Shown piece by piece: positions 8,820-16,949 of a DNA stretch of 64,000 nt. Below the pieces are notes generated by a model, which worked only from the letters and a program-made list of their open reading frames with translations, did no database searches and was not told where the DNA came from. The stretch spans positions 1 to 64,000 of the forward strand of contig JAZFSG010000046.1 in the NCBI GenBank assembly GCA_036446035.1. Reading direction: 5' to 3'. Source of the DNA: CAXMQS01 sp036446035 (lineage in GTDB: Bacteria > Actinomycetota > Acidimicrobiia > Spongiisociales > JAOTWH01). The position numbers and the translations under genes were made by a program. Every line of letters begins with the position of its first letter. Position 1 is the first letter of the stretch.

Positions 8820-9001
8820 GACGGGGTCTGCCTTTTGGCGGGAATCGCCCCGGAGCTGTGGGAAGAAGACCCGAAAGGGCTAGTAGAACCCGCCGATCTC
8901 CCCTCGATACGGGGTACTACGAGCGGCCGAGAAATCGGCAAGCCGGGTGGTACCGCGGGGCTCGCCTCGTCCCGGCCGAAAGGCCAAGACGAAAGCGCGA
9001 C
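8820..9001 (+). promoter_or_regulatory. T-box riboswitch, ileS leader
   Basis: The conserved T-box core GGGTGGTACCGCGG lies at 8945-8958. Its TGGT would pair with the ACCA end of uncharged tRNA-Ile (discriminator A). Upstream, GGCGGG (8837-8842) pairs with CCCGCC (8889-8894) as a short Stem I, and ATC at 8844-8846 is a candidate isoleucine specifier. A GNRA hairpin, GCCGA-GAAA-TCGGC, at 8926-8939 fits Stem III. Downstream, TCGTC (8967-8971) can pair with GACGA (8988-8992) around a GGCC-GAAA-GGCC hairpin (8974-8985), next to the ribosome-binding region. There is no U-tract, so translational control is more likely than termination. Confidence 0.88.
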
Positions 9002-12000
9002 ATGCCCCAAAAGTTCCCCTCACTCCCCCGAACGCCCGATCACGACGCGCTCGAACGGGAGCTGCTCGATCGTTGGGAAGCCGAAGACACCTTCGGCAAG
9101 CTGCGCCGCCAGATCGCGGGCGGACCGAAGTTCAGCTTCGTCGACGGCCCCGTCACGGCCAACAAGAAACTCGGCGTGCATACCGCCTGGGGGCGGACCC
9201 TCAAAGACGTCTTTCAGCGCTACAAGGCCCTACGGGGTTATGACCAACGGTTCCAGAATGGGTTCGACTGCCAGGGGCTGTGGATCGAGGTCGGCGTCGA
9301 ACAGGACCTTGGTCTCAACTCGAAGAAGGAGATCGAGGAGTACGGACTCGATCTGTTCGCTCGCAAATGCCGCGACAAGGTGGCCTGGGCCGTCGAGCAG
9401 CTGACCACAGGATCCAAACGGCTCGGCTACTGGATGGATTGGGGCAATGACTATCTCACGTTCTCCGACACCAACATCGACTACATCTGGCGGTTCCTCA
9501 AGGCGATGGACGACAAGGGTTGGCTCTACCTGGGACACCGCAGTACCGAGTGGTGTCCCCGGTGCGGAACATCTCTGAGTCAGCACGAGATCTCTCAATC
9601 CGGCGTCTATCAGGAGAAGTCAGACCCATCGCTGTTCGTCCGGCTCCCCCTCGTTGATCGACCCGGGGAGTCCCTCGTTGTGTGGACCACGACGCCGTGG
9701 ACCCTTCCCGCCAACGTCGCGGCGGCGGTACGCGCCGAAGCCGAATACGGGCGCAGGAGTAACGGGGATTGGGTGGCCATCGACCGCTACCCCGAGGACG
9801 AATTCGCCGAGCGACTGACCGGCGCCCAGATGGAGGGATGGTCATACACGGGCCCCTTCGACCACCTGCCGGCCGCCGCCGAACTGTCGCATCGCGTGGT
9901 CCTGTGGGACGAGGTAACGATGGATCAGGGCACTGGGATCGTCCACATCGCCCCAGGTTGTGGCGGCGAGGACTTCGAGCTCGGCCAGAAGCACGGACTT
10001 GCAGTGCTGACGCCGGTAGACGAGGCCGGTCGCTTCTACGACGCATACGGCGGGCTAGCGGGAAGACAGACGGGCGAGGCCGCCGACGACATCATCAGCG
10101 ACCTAGCCGAGCGAGGACTGCTCGTCGAGTCGGCCGAGTATGTGCACCCCTATCCACATTGCTGGCGGTGCCAGACCCCGCTCATCTTCAGAGTTGCCGA
10201 CGACTGGTACATATCCGTCGAAGATCTTCGTCAACCGCTGCTGGATGCCAACGCCACCGTCGAGTGGACGCCCGCCTACATGGGCAAGCTCATGGATGAC
10301 TGGCTGAACAACATGGGCGACTGGAACATCTCACGACGGCGCTACTACGGCCTGCCGCTTCCCTTTTACCCGTGCAACGACTGCCAGCATGTGACCGTCA
10401 TCGGTTCGAAAGCCGAGCTCGCCCAACGTGCCACCTCCGGCATGGAGCAGCTCGAAGAGTTGCACCGCCCGTGGGTCGACAATGTCCTCATCAGCTGCGA
10501 GGCCTGCGGCGCCGAGGGCCTGACCAGAGTCGCCGAAGTCGGCGACGTCTGGCTCGACGCAGGCATCGTCCCGTTGTCAACGCTCGGCTGGAGCAACGAA
10601 GAGCGGATCGAAGGCGGCTACGGCACAGGCGCTGCCCATGGGCTGACAAATGCCGACCTCCCAGACAACGCATACTGGGAGGAGTGGTTTCCCGCGACCT
10701 GGGTCACTGAGATGCGGGAGCAGGTCAGGCTGTGGTTCTACTCACAGCTCTTCATGTCGGTCGCCATGGTCGGCAAGGCTCCTTTCAAGTCCGTGCTCGG
10801 ATACGAGAAGATGCTCGACGAGACCGGCAGGGAGATGCACGGCTCCTGGGGGAACGTGATCGGCGCGACGGAAGCCTTCGAGAAGATGGGTGCAGACGTA
10901 ATGCGTTGGCAGTTCTGTGCCCACCCGCCAGATCGGAACCTTCTCTTCGGGTATGGCAAGGCGCACCAGGTGCAGCGCAAGCTCCTAACCCTGTGGAACT
11001 CGGCGAAGTTCCTAATCGACTACGCCAACATCGAGGGTTTCCGCCCCACCTACGCCGACATCCACGCCCCACCCGAGGTCGCTACCAACGACATCGATCG
11101 GTGGCTGCTCGCCAGGATCGACCAACTGATCACCGAGGCGACGGTGGCGCTCGACGAGTTCAGGACCGATCGGCTGATCGTTGCCTTCGAGGGCTACATC
11201 GACGATCTGTCCAATTGGTACATCCGCCGCAACAGACGCCGCTTCTACGAATTGGACGAGGCGGCATTCCGGACACTGTGGACTGGGATCACCCAAGCGC
11301 TGCGCGTCATCAGCCCCGTAATGCCTTTCCTGGCCGATCACCTGTGGAATGCGCTGGTCGGCAGCGCCTGTGAAGACGCCGAGCCATCGATTCATCTCGC
11401 CGGCTGGCCATCTCTTCCAACGACACTCAACACTGAGCTCCTCGAAGGGATGCGGATGGCACGGAACGTGGCCGAGGCGGGACGACGGGCAAGATCCGAC
11501 TCCAACCTCAAGCTGCGACAGCCCCTGCGACGCGCTGTCGTCCAGGGCGCCGAGGCCGCAAGGCCGTTCGCCGACCACATTCGTGAGGAGCTCCGCGTCA
11601 AGGAGCTGTCATTCGATCACGAGGCAACCATCGACGTCTCCTTCAAGCCCAATTTCGCGCTCCTTGGGCCGAGACTCGGCCCAAGGGTCAAGGATGTGGC
11701 CAAGGCGCTCGAGGATGGGAGTTACGAGATCGACGAGAGCGGCGTGATCACAGCAGCCGGGGAAACACTGAGCAGCGATGAGGTCATCCGCACCGAGCGC
11801 GTGACGCTCGAGGACTGGGCCGTTGCCAGCGATGGAGGCCTCAGCATCGCCATCGACCCCACTCTCGACGCCGAGCTAATACTCGAGAGCAGGGCGCTGG
11901 ATCTCATCAGGGAGGTCAACGAGCTCCGCAAAGCCGAGGGCTTGGCCCTCACCGATCGCATCGCGTTGATCGTTCCTGGGAGTGCAGCCGACCTCGTCGC

Positions 12001-12091
12001 GGCCCATCGCGAGTGGTTGGCTGCTGAGGTCCTAGCCGAGTCGGTCACGGTGGATGAAGCTGCCGAAGCTCCCCGCCTCGCTAACAGATGA
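9002..12091 (+). CDS. ileS: isoleucyl-tRNA synthetase
   Basis: Class I aminoacyl-tRNA synthetase of 1029 aa charging tRNA-Ile. The start is the ATG at 9002, because earlier in-frame starts lie inside the T-box leader. The catalytic domain has WTTTPWTLPAN, a typical editing-domain entry, and several Cys pairs (WCPRCG, CWRCQ, CNDC, CEAC) that could bind zinc. The two signature motifs are atypical: the HIGH region reads VHTAWGR (from His60) and the KMSKS region reads EMHGS (611-615). This matches a divergent IleRS subfamily with a GxHxAWGR motif that I recall from other bacteria. It converges on yggT with an 11-nt overlap. Confidence 0.93.
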   Translation: MPQKFPSLPRTPDHDALERELLDRWEAEDTFGKLRRQIAGGPKFSFVDGPVTANKKLGVHTAWGRTLKDVFQRYKALRGYDQRFQNGFDCQGLWIEVGVEQDLGLNSKKEIEEYGLDLFARKCRDKVAWAVEQLTTGSKRLGYWMDWGNDYLTFSDTNIDYIWRFLKAMDDKGWLYLGHRSTEWCPRCGTSLSQHEISQSGVYQEKSDPSLFVRLPLVDRPGESLVVWTTTPWTLPANVAAAVRAEAEYGRRSNGDWVAIDRYPEDEFAERLTGAQMEGWSYTGPFDHLPAAAELSHRVVLWDEVTMDQGTGIVHIAPGCGGEDFELGQKHGLAVLTPVDEAGRFYDAYGGLAGRQTGEAADDIISDLAERGLLVESAEYVHPYPHCWRCQTPLIFRVADDWYISVEDLRQPLLDANATVEWTPAYMGKLMDDWLNNMGDWNISRRRYYGLPLPFYPCNDCQHVTVIGSKAELAQRATSGMEQLEELHRPWVDNVLISCEACGAEGLTRVAEVGDVWLDAGIVPLSTLGWSNEERIEGGYGTGAAHGLTNADLPDNAYWEEWFPATWVTEMREQVRLWFYSQLFMSVAMVGKAPFKSVLGYEKMLDETGREMHGSWGNVIGATEAFEKMGADVMRWQFCAHPPDRNLLFGYGKAHQVQRKLLTLWNSAKFLIDYANIEGFRPTYADIHAPPEVATNDIDRWLLARIDQLITEATVALDEFRTDRLIVAFEGYIDDLSNWYIRRNRRRFYELDEAAFRTLWTGITQALRVISPVMPFLADHLWNALVGSACEDAEPSIHLAGWPSLPTTLNTELLEGMRMARNVAEAGRRARSDSNLKLRQPLRRAVVQGAEAARPFADHIREELRVKELSFDHEATIDVSFKPNFALLGPRLGPRVKDVAKALEDGSYEIDESGVITAAGETLSSDEVIRTERVTLEDWAVASDGGLSIAIDPTLDAELILESRALDLIREVNELRKAEGLALTDRIALIVPGSAADLVAAHREWLAAEVLAESVTVDEAAEAPRLANR

Positions 12092-12344
12092 TGCTCTGCA
12101 GGATCCGCAGGCCGAGAATCAACACAAGCGGGCTGAGGTCCAGTTGCATGCCACCGGCGGGAAGCCCCGGAACGATGGACCGGATTGGACGAAGCACCGG
12201 ATCTACGACCTTGCCCAGAGCCTGTTCGACCTTGCGAACAGGATGATCAAAACCCAGGCGGCCGAACTGGACGGCGATCTGGAGGATGATCCGGCCGAGC
12301 ACCACGAGGATGTACAGCGTGATGAGATTGCAGATGAGATCCAA
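12081..12344 (-). CDS. YggT family membrane protein
   Basis: An 87-aa protein with two membrane segments flanking a Pro-rich loop (DPVLRPIRSIVPG), typical of single-repeat YggT proteins found beside sepF in dcw clusters. It is the last gene of the dcw operon, 8 nt after sepF. Its role in division or osmotic adaptation is not established. Its 3' end overlaps the ileS 3' end on the opposite strand. Confidence 0.85.
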   Translation of the reverse strand: MDLICNLITLYILVVLGRIILQIAVQFGRLGFDHPVRKVEQALGKVVDPVLRPIRSIVPGLPAGGMQLDLSPLVLILGLRILQSIIC

Positions 12345-12352
12345 GGCGTGCC

Positions 12353-12916
12353 CTAGGAGACGTCGGCTGACTGGTACAGGCCGTACTCGGCGAGCCTGCG
12401 GCGCTCGTCTCTGGACACTGTGACGCGAGGCGGCGTCACCAAGATCACACCCTGAGCGACCTTGCGCATAGTTCCGTCCAAGGCATAGGTGAGGCCGCTG
12501 GCGAAGTCGACGAGGCGGCGCACCATCTCGGGCTCCGTTCCTCGTAGGTCAAGTACCACCGGCGTCTTGTCGCGTATGAGGTCGGCCAGGAGTTGGGCAT
12601 CACTGAAGGCGCTGGCAACGATGATCTCTGTCTCTCCGCCGCCGGCGGGCGCTGCTGGGCGGGCGCCGCCTTCCTCTATGTAGACCCCGGCTTCGGCGAG
12701 CGTCGGCTCTGCCGCAATGCGGCGCCGTGCACGGGCCGGAGGCTCTACCCGTTCCCCCGGAATGATCGCCGTTGGCGCACCGACGTGGCGAACGCCGCCG
12801 GACGGCGGCGCCTCGACCGCAACATCCGCGGTTACTGGAACTGACTCGCTGTCCGTGGTCTCGTCGTCATCGACAAGGCCCAGGTAGTAAAGGGTCTTCT
12901 GCCACACACCTGCCAT
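12353..12916 (-). CDS. sepF: cell division protein SepF
   Basis: A 187-aa FtsZ-binding membrane anchor. An N-terminal amphipathic helix (MAGVWQKTLYYLGL) is followed by an acidic linker and a C-terminal SepF core (DAQLLADLIRDKTPVVLDL, then DFASGLTYALDG) that polymerises and binds the FtsZ tail. I chose the ATG at 12916 because it opens with the membrane-targeting helix and has a GGACGG site upstream. Twelve more in-frame codons lie upstream but look non-coding. It lies 13 nt after yggS. Confidence 0.93.
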   Translation of the reverse strand: MAGVWQKTLYYLGLVDDDETTDSESVPVTADVAVEAPPSGGVRHVGAPTAIIPGERVEPPARARRRIAAEPTLAEAGVYIEEGGARPAAPAGGGETEIIVASAFSDAQLLADLIRDKTPVVLDLRGTEPEMVRRLVDFASGLTYALDGTMRKVAQGVILVTPPRVTVSRDERRRLAEYGLYQSADVS

Positions 12917-12929
12917 ATCGGTCCGTCCT

Positions 12930-13577
12930 TCACCGGTTGTCGGCGCCGCCAAAGATAGCCCGTCCGAGGCGGATCATCGTTGCTCCTTCGGCGATCGCCG
13001 CCTCGAAGTCCTCAGTCATGCCCATCGACAACTCCTTCACGTCGGGGTGGTGCTTTGCGGCCTCGTCGCGTAGCTCACGCAGAGCCCGGAAGAAAGGAAC
13101 TGCTTGCTCGGCGTGGGAAACCCGAGGAGCCATTGCCATGAGTCCCCGAACTTCGACCCCGAGGCCAACGCACATATCGATGAAGTCGATCGCTGCCGCC
13201 GGTGCGACACCGTGCTTTTGGGGCTCCTCCCCGATGTTCACCTGGACCAGGGCTGGAGCGTTCCCCCATGCCCTCGCCAGGGACTCGCGGTCTAGGGAGT
13301 GCAGAAGGGTCCCTCGCACCTTGGGCACCTTGTTGCGCTGCAGTGGCCCGACGAAGTGCCACGAGATGTCACTGGGAAGCTGCGGTGCCTTCTCGGCCAG
13401 CTCCTGGGCACGATTCTCACCGAACTGGCGATGCCCAGTCGCGTAGAGCTCCTCGATCTCGCCGACCGTTCGTCCCTTCGAGATGGCTACCAGCATGATG
13501 TCCTCAGTCGACCGCCCAGCAGCGGACGCCGCCGCCGAGATTCGATCGAGGACCTCCCCTAGCGCGGAGGAAGCCAT
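12930..13577 (-). CDS. yggS: YggS family pyridoxal phosphate homeostasis protein
   Basis: A 215-aa PLP-binding alanine-racemase-fold protein involved in B6 and amino-acid homeostasis. Visible motifs are LVAISKGRT (PLP Lys), FGENRAQEL, WHFVGPLQRNK, LVQVNIGEEPQKHG, SMGMTEDFEAAI and IRLGRAIFG. It has a single domain of normal length. The ATG at 13577 lies 19 nt inside pgeF, so the pair is translationally coupled. This ftsZ-pgeF-yggS-sepF order is typical of actinobacteria and firmicutes. Confidence 0.94.
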   Translation of the reverse strand: MASSALGEVLDRISAAASAAGRSTEDIMLVAISKGRTVGEIEELYATGHRQFGENRAQELAEKAPQLPSDISWHFVGPLQRNKVPKVRGTLLHSLDRESLARAWGNAPALVQVNIGEEPQKHGVAPAAAIDFIDMCVGLGVEVRGLMAMAPRVSHAEQAVPFFRALRELRDEAAKHHPDVKELSMGMTEDFEAAIAEGATMIRLGRAIFGGADNR

Positions 13578-14188
13578 GCCACCGCCACCTGTCGATCGAT
13601 GGTCTCGTTGCGGCGAAACGAGTTGAAGCCTTCCCCACAACTGGTACAGGCGTCTGCGCTCCATGTTGCCAGGTCACCGAGTTGGTGTGCCGCCACGGCA
13701 GCAAGATCGACACTGACGGCCCCCTCCTTCGTCGTCCCCACGAAGCCATCGAAGCGTCCGGCGACGTCCTGGCCAACCTCGTAGCAGCATGGTCCGATGG
13801 CAGGTCCGATGGCTGCCCGTGTTACCTCGTCGCCATGCGCTGCGATGGCTCCGAGCGTTGATGGAATCACACCGGCATCCAGGCCACGCCATCCGGCATG
13901 TATGACGCCGGCGATGGCTGGCCCTTCGACGACGATAGGGACGCAGTCCGCAGTGGCGACCGTCATCGGCAAGCCGGCATGGCCTGAGTAGATGGCATCG
14001 GCCTCCCCCAGGTCTCCAGCTACCAGCGCCTCAACGGCCACCGACCCATGTACCTGCGATACGAAGGCCCAGTCGGACGAGATCCCGAGCGCCTCCGACA
14101 TCGCGAACCTGGCAGCCGCATTGTTGCGGGCATCGCCGTCGCCGGCATCGCCGAAGGCCGCCCCGTCGAACCCGTCCGGCCGGATCAT
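13559..14188 (-). CDS. pgeF: peptidoglycan editing factor PgeF (YfiH, DUF152)
   Basis: A 209-aa multicopper-oxidase-like fold protein. Members of the family remove wrongly incorporated residues from the muropeptide stem or act as purine nucleoside phosphorylases. Key motifs are QVHG, ATADCVP, HAGWRGL and GPCCYEVG, which supply the metal-binding Cys and His residues. It overlaps ftsZ by 4 nt (ATGA). Confidence 0.92.
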   Translation of the reverse strand: MIRPDGFDGAAFGDAGDGDARNNAAARFAMSEALGISSDWAFVSQVHGSVAVEALVAGDLGEADAIYSGHAGLPMTVATADCVPIVVEGPAIAGVIHAGWRGLDAGVIPSTLGAIAAHGDEVTRAAIGPAIGPCCYEVGQDVAGRFDGFVGTTKEGAVSVDLAAVAAHQLGDLATWSADACTSCGEGFNSFRRNETIDRQVAVAWLPPR

Positions 14189-15234
14189 CCCTCTACGAAA
14201 TCGGGGATGTCGAGCGAGGAGTCGTCGCCGAAGTCGACGGGCGCTGCCGCCGGCTCGTAGCTCGGCGTCCAGCCGTCATCGCCACGGCCCCCCTCGAAGT
14301 CCGCGGCGATGACGGTGACGCGCACCTCATCGCCGAACGAGTCGTCGATAACGGCGCCGAAGATCACATTGGCGTCCGAGTCACAGTGTTGAGCAACCGC
14401 CCCTGCGGCCTGATTCACCTCGAGAAGTGTTAGATCGGAAGGGCCTGCCACGGACAGCAGAACGCCGCGGGAACCCTCCATCGATGTCTCGAGGAGTGGA
14501 GACGCGATCGCCTTTTCGGCAGCCTGGAGCGCTCGCTGGTCTCCGCTGGATCGGCCAATGCCCATGACAGCCGAGCCAGCATCTTGCATGATCGCCTTGA
14601 CGTCTGCGAAATCGACGTTGATGAGCCCGGGAGTCGTGATGATGCTGGTGATTCCGGCCACGCCATCGGTGAGAACCTGGTCGGCGAGGTTGAAGGCCTC
14701 GACCACCGTTGTCGAAGGCTCGGCCACCTCCAGCAAGCGGTCGTTGGGAATGATGATGAGGGTGTCGACGGCAGCCTTGAGCCCATTGATCCCCTGCTCC
14801 GCCTGCACGGAGCGCCGCCTGCCCTCGAATCCGAATGGCCGGGTCACGACTCCAACCGTCAGCGCCCCGAGATCGCGGGCGATCTGGGCGACGATAGGAG
14901 CGCCGCCGGTGCCGGTTCCGCCGCCCTCGCCGGCGGTGATGAAGACCATGTCGGCGCCCTTCAGGGCGTCCTCGATGTCGGCCCGATGCGCCTCTGCTGC
15001 GCTCTCCCCGACATCGGGGTCGGCCCCGGCACCGAGTCCCTTCGTGAGGTCTCGCCCGATATCGAGCTTGACGTCGGCGTCTGACATGAGCAGTGCTTGG
15101 GCGTCGGTGTTGATCGCAACGAACTCGACGCCACCGAGGCCGGCATCGATCATGCGGTTGACGGCGTTGACACCGCCCCCACCGACACCAACAACTTTGA
15201 TCACTGCGAGATATGTCTGGGGTCGTTCGCTCAT
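14185..15234 (-). CDS. ftsZ: cell division protein FtsZ
   Basis: A 349-aa tubulin-like GTPase that forms the Z ring. It shows KVVGVGGGGVNAVNRM, the tubulin signature GEGGGTGTGGAP and the T7-loop region. After a short linker comes the conserved tail LDIPDFVEG that binds SepF and FtsW-type partners. The linker is short (about 30 residues). It lacks an overlap with ftsQ: an 87-nt gap holds its own promoter candidates and two dyads. Confidence 0.97.
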   Translation of the reverse strand: MSERPQTYLAVIKVVGVGGGGVNAVNRMIDAGLGGVEFVAINTDAQALLMSDADVKLDIGRDLTKGLGAGADPDVGESAAEAHRADIEDALKGADMVFITAGEGGGTGTGGAPIVAQIARDLGALTVGVVTRPFGFEGRRRSVQAEQGINGLKAAVDTLIIIPNDRLLEVAEPSTTVVEAFNLADQVLTDGVAGITSIITTPGLINVDFADVKAIMQDAGSAVMGIGRSSGDQRALQAAEKAIASPLLETSMEGSRGVLLSVAGPSDLTLLEVNQAAGAVAQHCDSDANVIFGAVIDDSFGDEVRVTVIAADFEGGRGDDGWTPSYEPAAAPVDFGDDSSLDIPDFVEG

Positions 15235-15257
15235 GACTCTCCGATCGACGAGGTCTT

Positions 15258-15309
15258 AGGTTAGACCAAAGGTAAAGCGCGAAAACCGGCTCTAGCATGA
15301 ACCTTTGGT
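15258..15309 (-). promoter_or_regulatory. ftsZ promoter with paired dyads
   Basis: In the ftsQ-ftsZ gap the minus strand carries TAACCT (plus coordinates 15258-15263), a -10-like hexamer 23 nt before the ftsZ start. ACCAAAGGT at 15265-15273 and ACCTTTGGT at 15301-15309 are exact inverted copies whose centres are 36 bp apart. Each is itself dyad-symmetric (AACC-3 nt-GGTT core). The proximal copy abuts the -10 hexamer, so a regulator binding both could gate ftsZ. The sites are seen directly; their role is inferred. Confidence 0.45.
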
Positions 15310-15321
15310 TGATAGTTAGGG

Positions 15322-16041
15322 TTAGCCCTCGAGCTCGAAGAGTGCCGGCCGTGACGGAGCGATGAGGTTGATCGCCCAGCCTTCGGGTATCTCAGCGGAC
15401 AGGAGGGCCAGGAACGCCGCAGCTTTGGACTCCATGTCGGACGGGCGTCCGAGTCGGGCGACGACCCCGGCCCGGTCGACCCACACCTCCCCTGCGACCA
15501 GCGACAAGGTCGTGTCGGCACCGTCACCGAGCACCGCCAGGAACGCCAGACTCTCGGCAACGATCGAAGGGTCGTCGATCCGCGCCAATCCTTCGGCACC
15601 ATCGCCCGCCGGCCCGAGCCGAGTGAGATCACCGGCTACCAGATTCCAGCCCCCGAACTCGTCGGCGACAGCCGCCGCCGGACTCCTCTCGACGACGTCG
15701 ATCTCGATCCTGCCAGGGAACAACACATTCACGGTGGCACCGCTCACCCAAGGATTGGCCTCGAGGAACGACTCGATCTCGTCGGCGGCGAGTATGGCAG
15801 TCAGCAGCGGAGTTCCCTCAGCAACCCCGGCGGCGGAGAGCGCACCGGGAACGTCGGCTCGCGCCGGGTCGCCGAACACGATGGTGTCGATGTCGAGCAG
15901 CTCAGACTGCGTGGCCCACCATCCAAGGCCAACGAGGCCCAACAGCACTGCGGCGACGATCATCGACCGCAGCCGTCGCCGGGCGCCATGCTCGGCGACT
16001 GTGTGACGGCGTTTGGCGATCCGCGGATCGATAACGCTCAT
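15322..16041 (-). CDS. ftsQ: cell division protein FtsQ
   Basis: A 239-aa bitopic membrane protein. A basic cytoplasmic N-terminus (RIAKRRH, ARRRLRS) is followed by one transmembrane helix (MIVAAVLLGLVGLGWWA) and a POTRA domain beginning at LLDIDTIVFGDP, with the conserved ANPWVSGATV and RIEIDVVERSPAA. It recruits the FtsB/FtsL pair in the divisome. The ATG at 16041 overlaps the murB stop (ATGA). Confidence 0.93.
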   Translation of the reverse strand: MSVIDPRIAKRRHTVAEHGARRRLRSMIVAAVLLGLVGLGWWATQSELLDIDTIVFGDPARADVPGALSAAGVAEGTPLLTAILAADEIESFLEANPWVSGATVNVLFPGRIEIDVVERSPAAAVADEFGGWNLVAGDLTRLGPAGDGAEGLARIDDPSIVAESLAFLAVLGDGADTTLSLVAGEVWVDRAGVVARLGRPSDMESKAAAFLALLSAEIPEGWAINLIAPSRPALFELEG

Positions 16042-16949
16042 GGCGCCTCGTCCGGCGAGGGCTCGAACTCGCCGGCGAAACGGACCTCGGGCTCGAGCCA
16101 CACCCCCGTGGTGTCACCGATGAGCTTGCGCACAGCCCACACCAGGTCGTACACGTCCTGGGCAGAGGCTCCGGGATCTGCTTCTAAGAAGTTGGCGTGT
16201 TTCTCGGACACTCGCACGCCTCCCCGGGCCAGGCCTTTGAGTCCCGCATCGTCGATGATCCTCCCGGCGACGTCCCCTGAGGGGTTCTTGAAGACACTTC
16301 CGGCATTGAGGGTTCCTCCCGGCTGGTGCTCGCGTCGCCACTGAGTGATCCTTCGGATCTCGCGCGCACCATCGTCGGGGTCGATCTCAGAAGTGAGGAA
16401 AGTGGCTTCGACGACTGCGTCGGGCTGGGCGAGGTTGGAAGATCGGTAGGCCAGCTCCATGTCCTCGGCGGTCAGAGACCGGATCGACCCATCGCGCAGG
16501 TCTATGACACTCGCGGTATCCAGACAGTCGGCGACGTCGGACCCATGACAGCCGGCGTTCATGCGCACAGCTCCGCCAACCGAGCCGGGAACACCAACAC
16601 ACCATTCGAGGCCGCCCCTCCCCTGTTGCACGGCGGTTCTGGCAAGTACCGGCAACGAGACTGCGCCTCCGGCCCGCACGCGATCGTCCGCTACCTCGAT
16701 CTCAGCGAAGCCGCTGCCGAGCCTGACTACCAGCCCGTCGAAGCCTTTGTCTGCAACGACCAAGTTGCTGCCGCGGCCGAGCATGAGCACGTCGGTGCCG
16801 GCAAAGGCTTCGACCACGGCCTGAAGCTCGGACAGGCTCGACGGCTCAGCCAACCAGGCAGCGGCGCCGCCGAGCTTGTAGGTCGTCGAAGCTGCCAGCG
16901 ACACGCCCGCAGTAAGCACGCCGAGTTCCTCGAGCTCGCGACGGCTCAC
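16038..16949 (-). CDS. murB: UDP-N-acetylenolpyruvoylglucosamine reductase
   Basis: A 303-aa FAD enzyme reducing enolpyruvyl-UDP-GlcNAc to UDP-MurNAc with NADPH. Motifs are LGRGSNLVVAD, GVPGSVGGAVRMNAG and AGSVFKNPSGDVAG, whose Ser is the catalytic proton donor. Length fits the type II (short) enzyme. The start is a GTG at 16949 that overlaps the murC stop (GTGA). The frame is open further upstream but runs into murC. Confidence 0.95.
   Translation of the reverse strand: MSRRELEELGVLTAGVSLAASTTYKLGGAAAWLAEPSSLSELQAVVEAFAGTDVLMLGRGSNLVVADKGFDGLVVRLGSGFAEIEVADDRVRAGGAVSLPVLARTAVQQGRGGLEWCVGVPGSVGGAVRMNAGCHGSDVADCLDTASVIDLRDGSIRSLTAEDMELAYRSSNLAQPDAVVEATFLTSEIDPDDGAREIRRITQWRREHQPGGTLNAGSVFKNPSGDVAGRIIDDAGLKGLARGGVRVSEKHANFLEADPGASAQDVYDLVWAVRKLIGDTTGVWLEPEVRFAGEFEPSPDEAP

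Noticed and set aside
8858..9001. Upstream GTG extension of ileS by 48 codons
   Set aside because: It lies within the T-box leader, and the conserved protein begins at the ATG at 9002.
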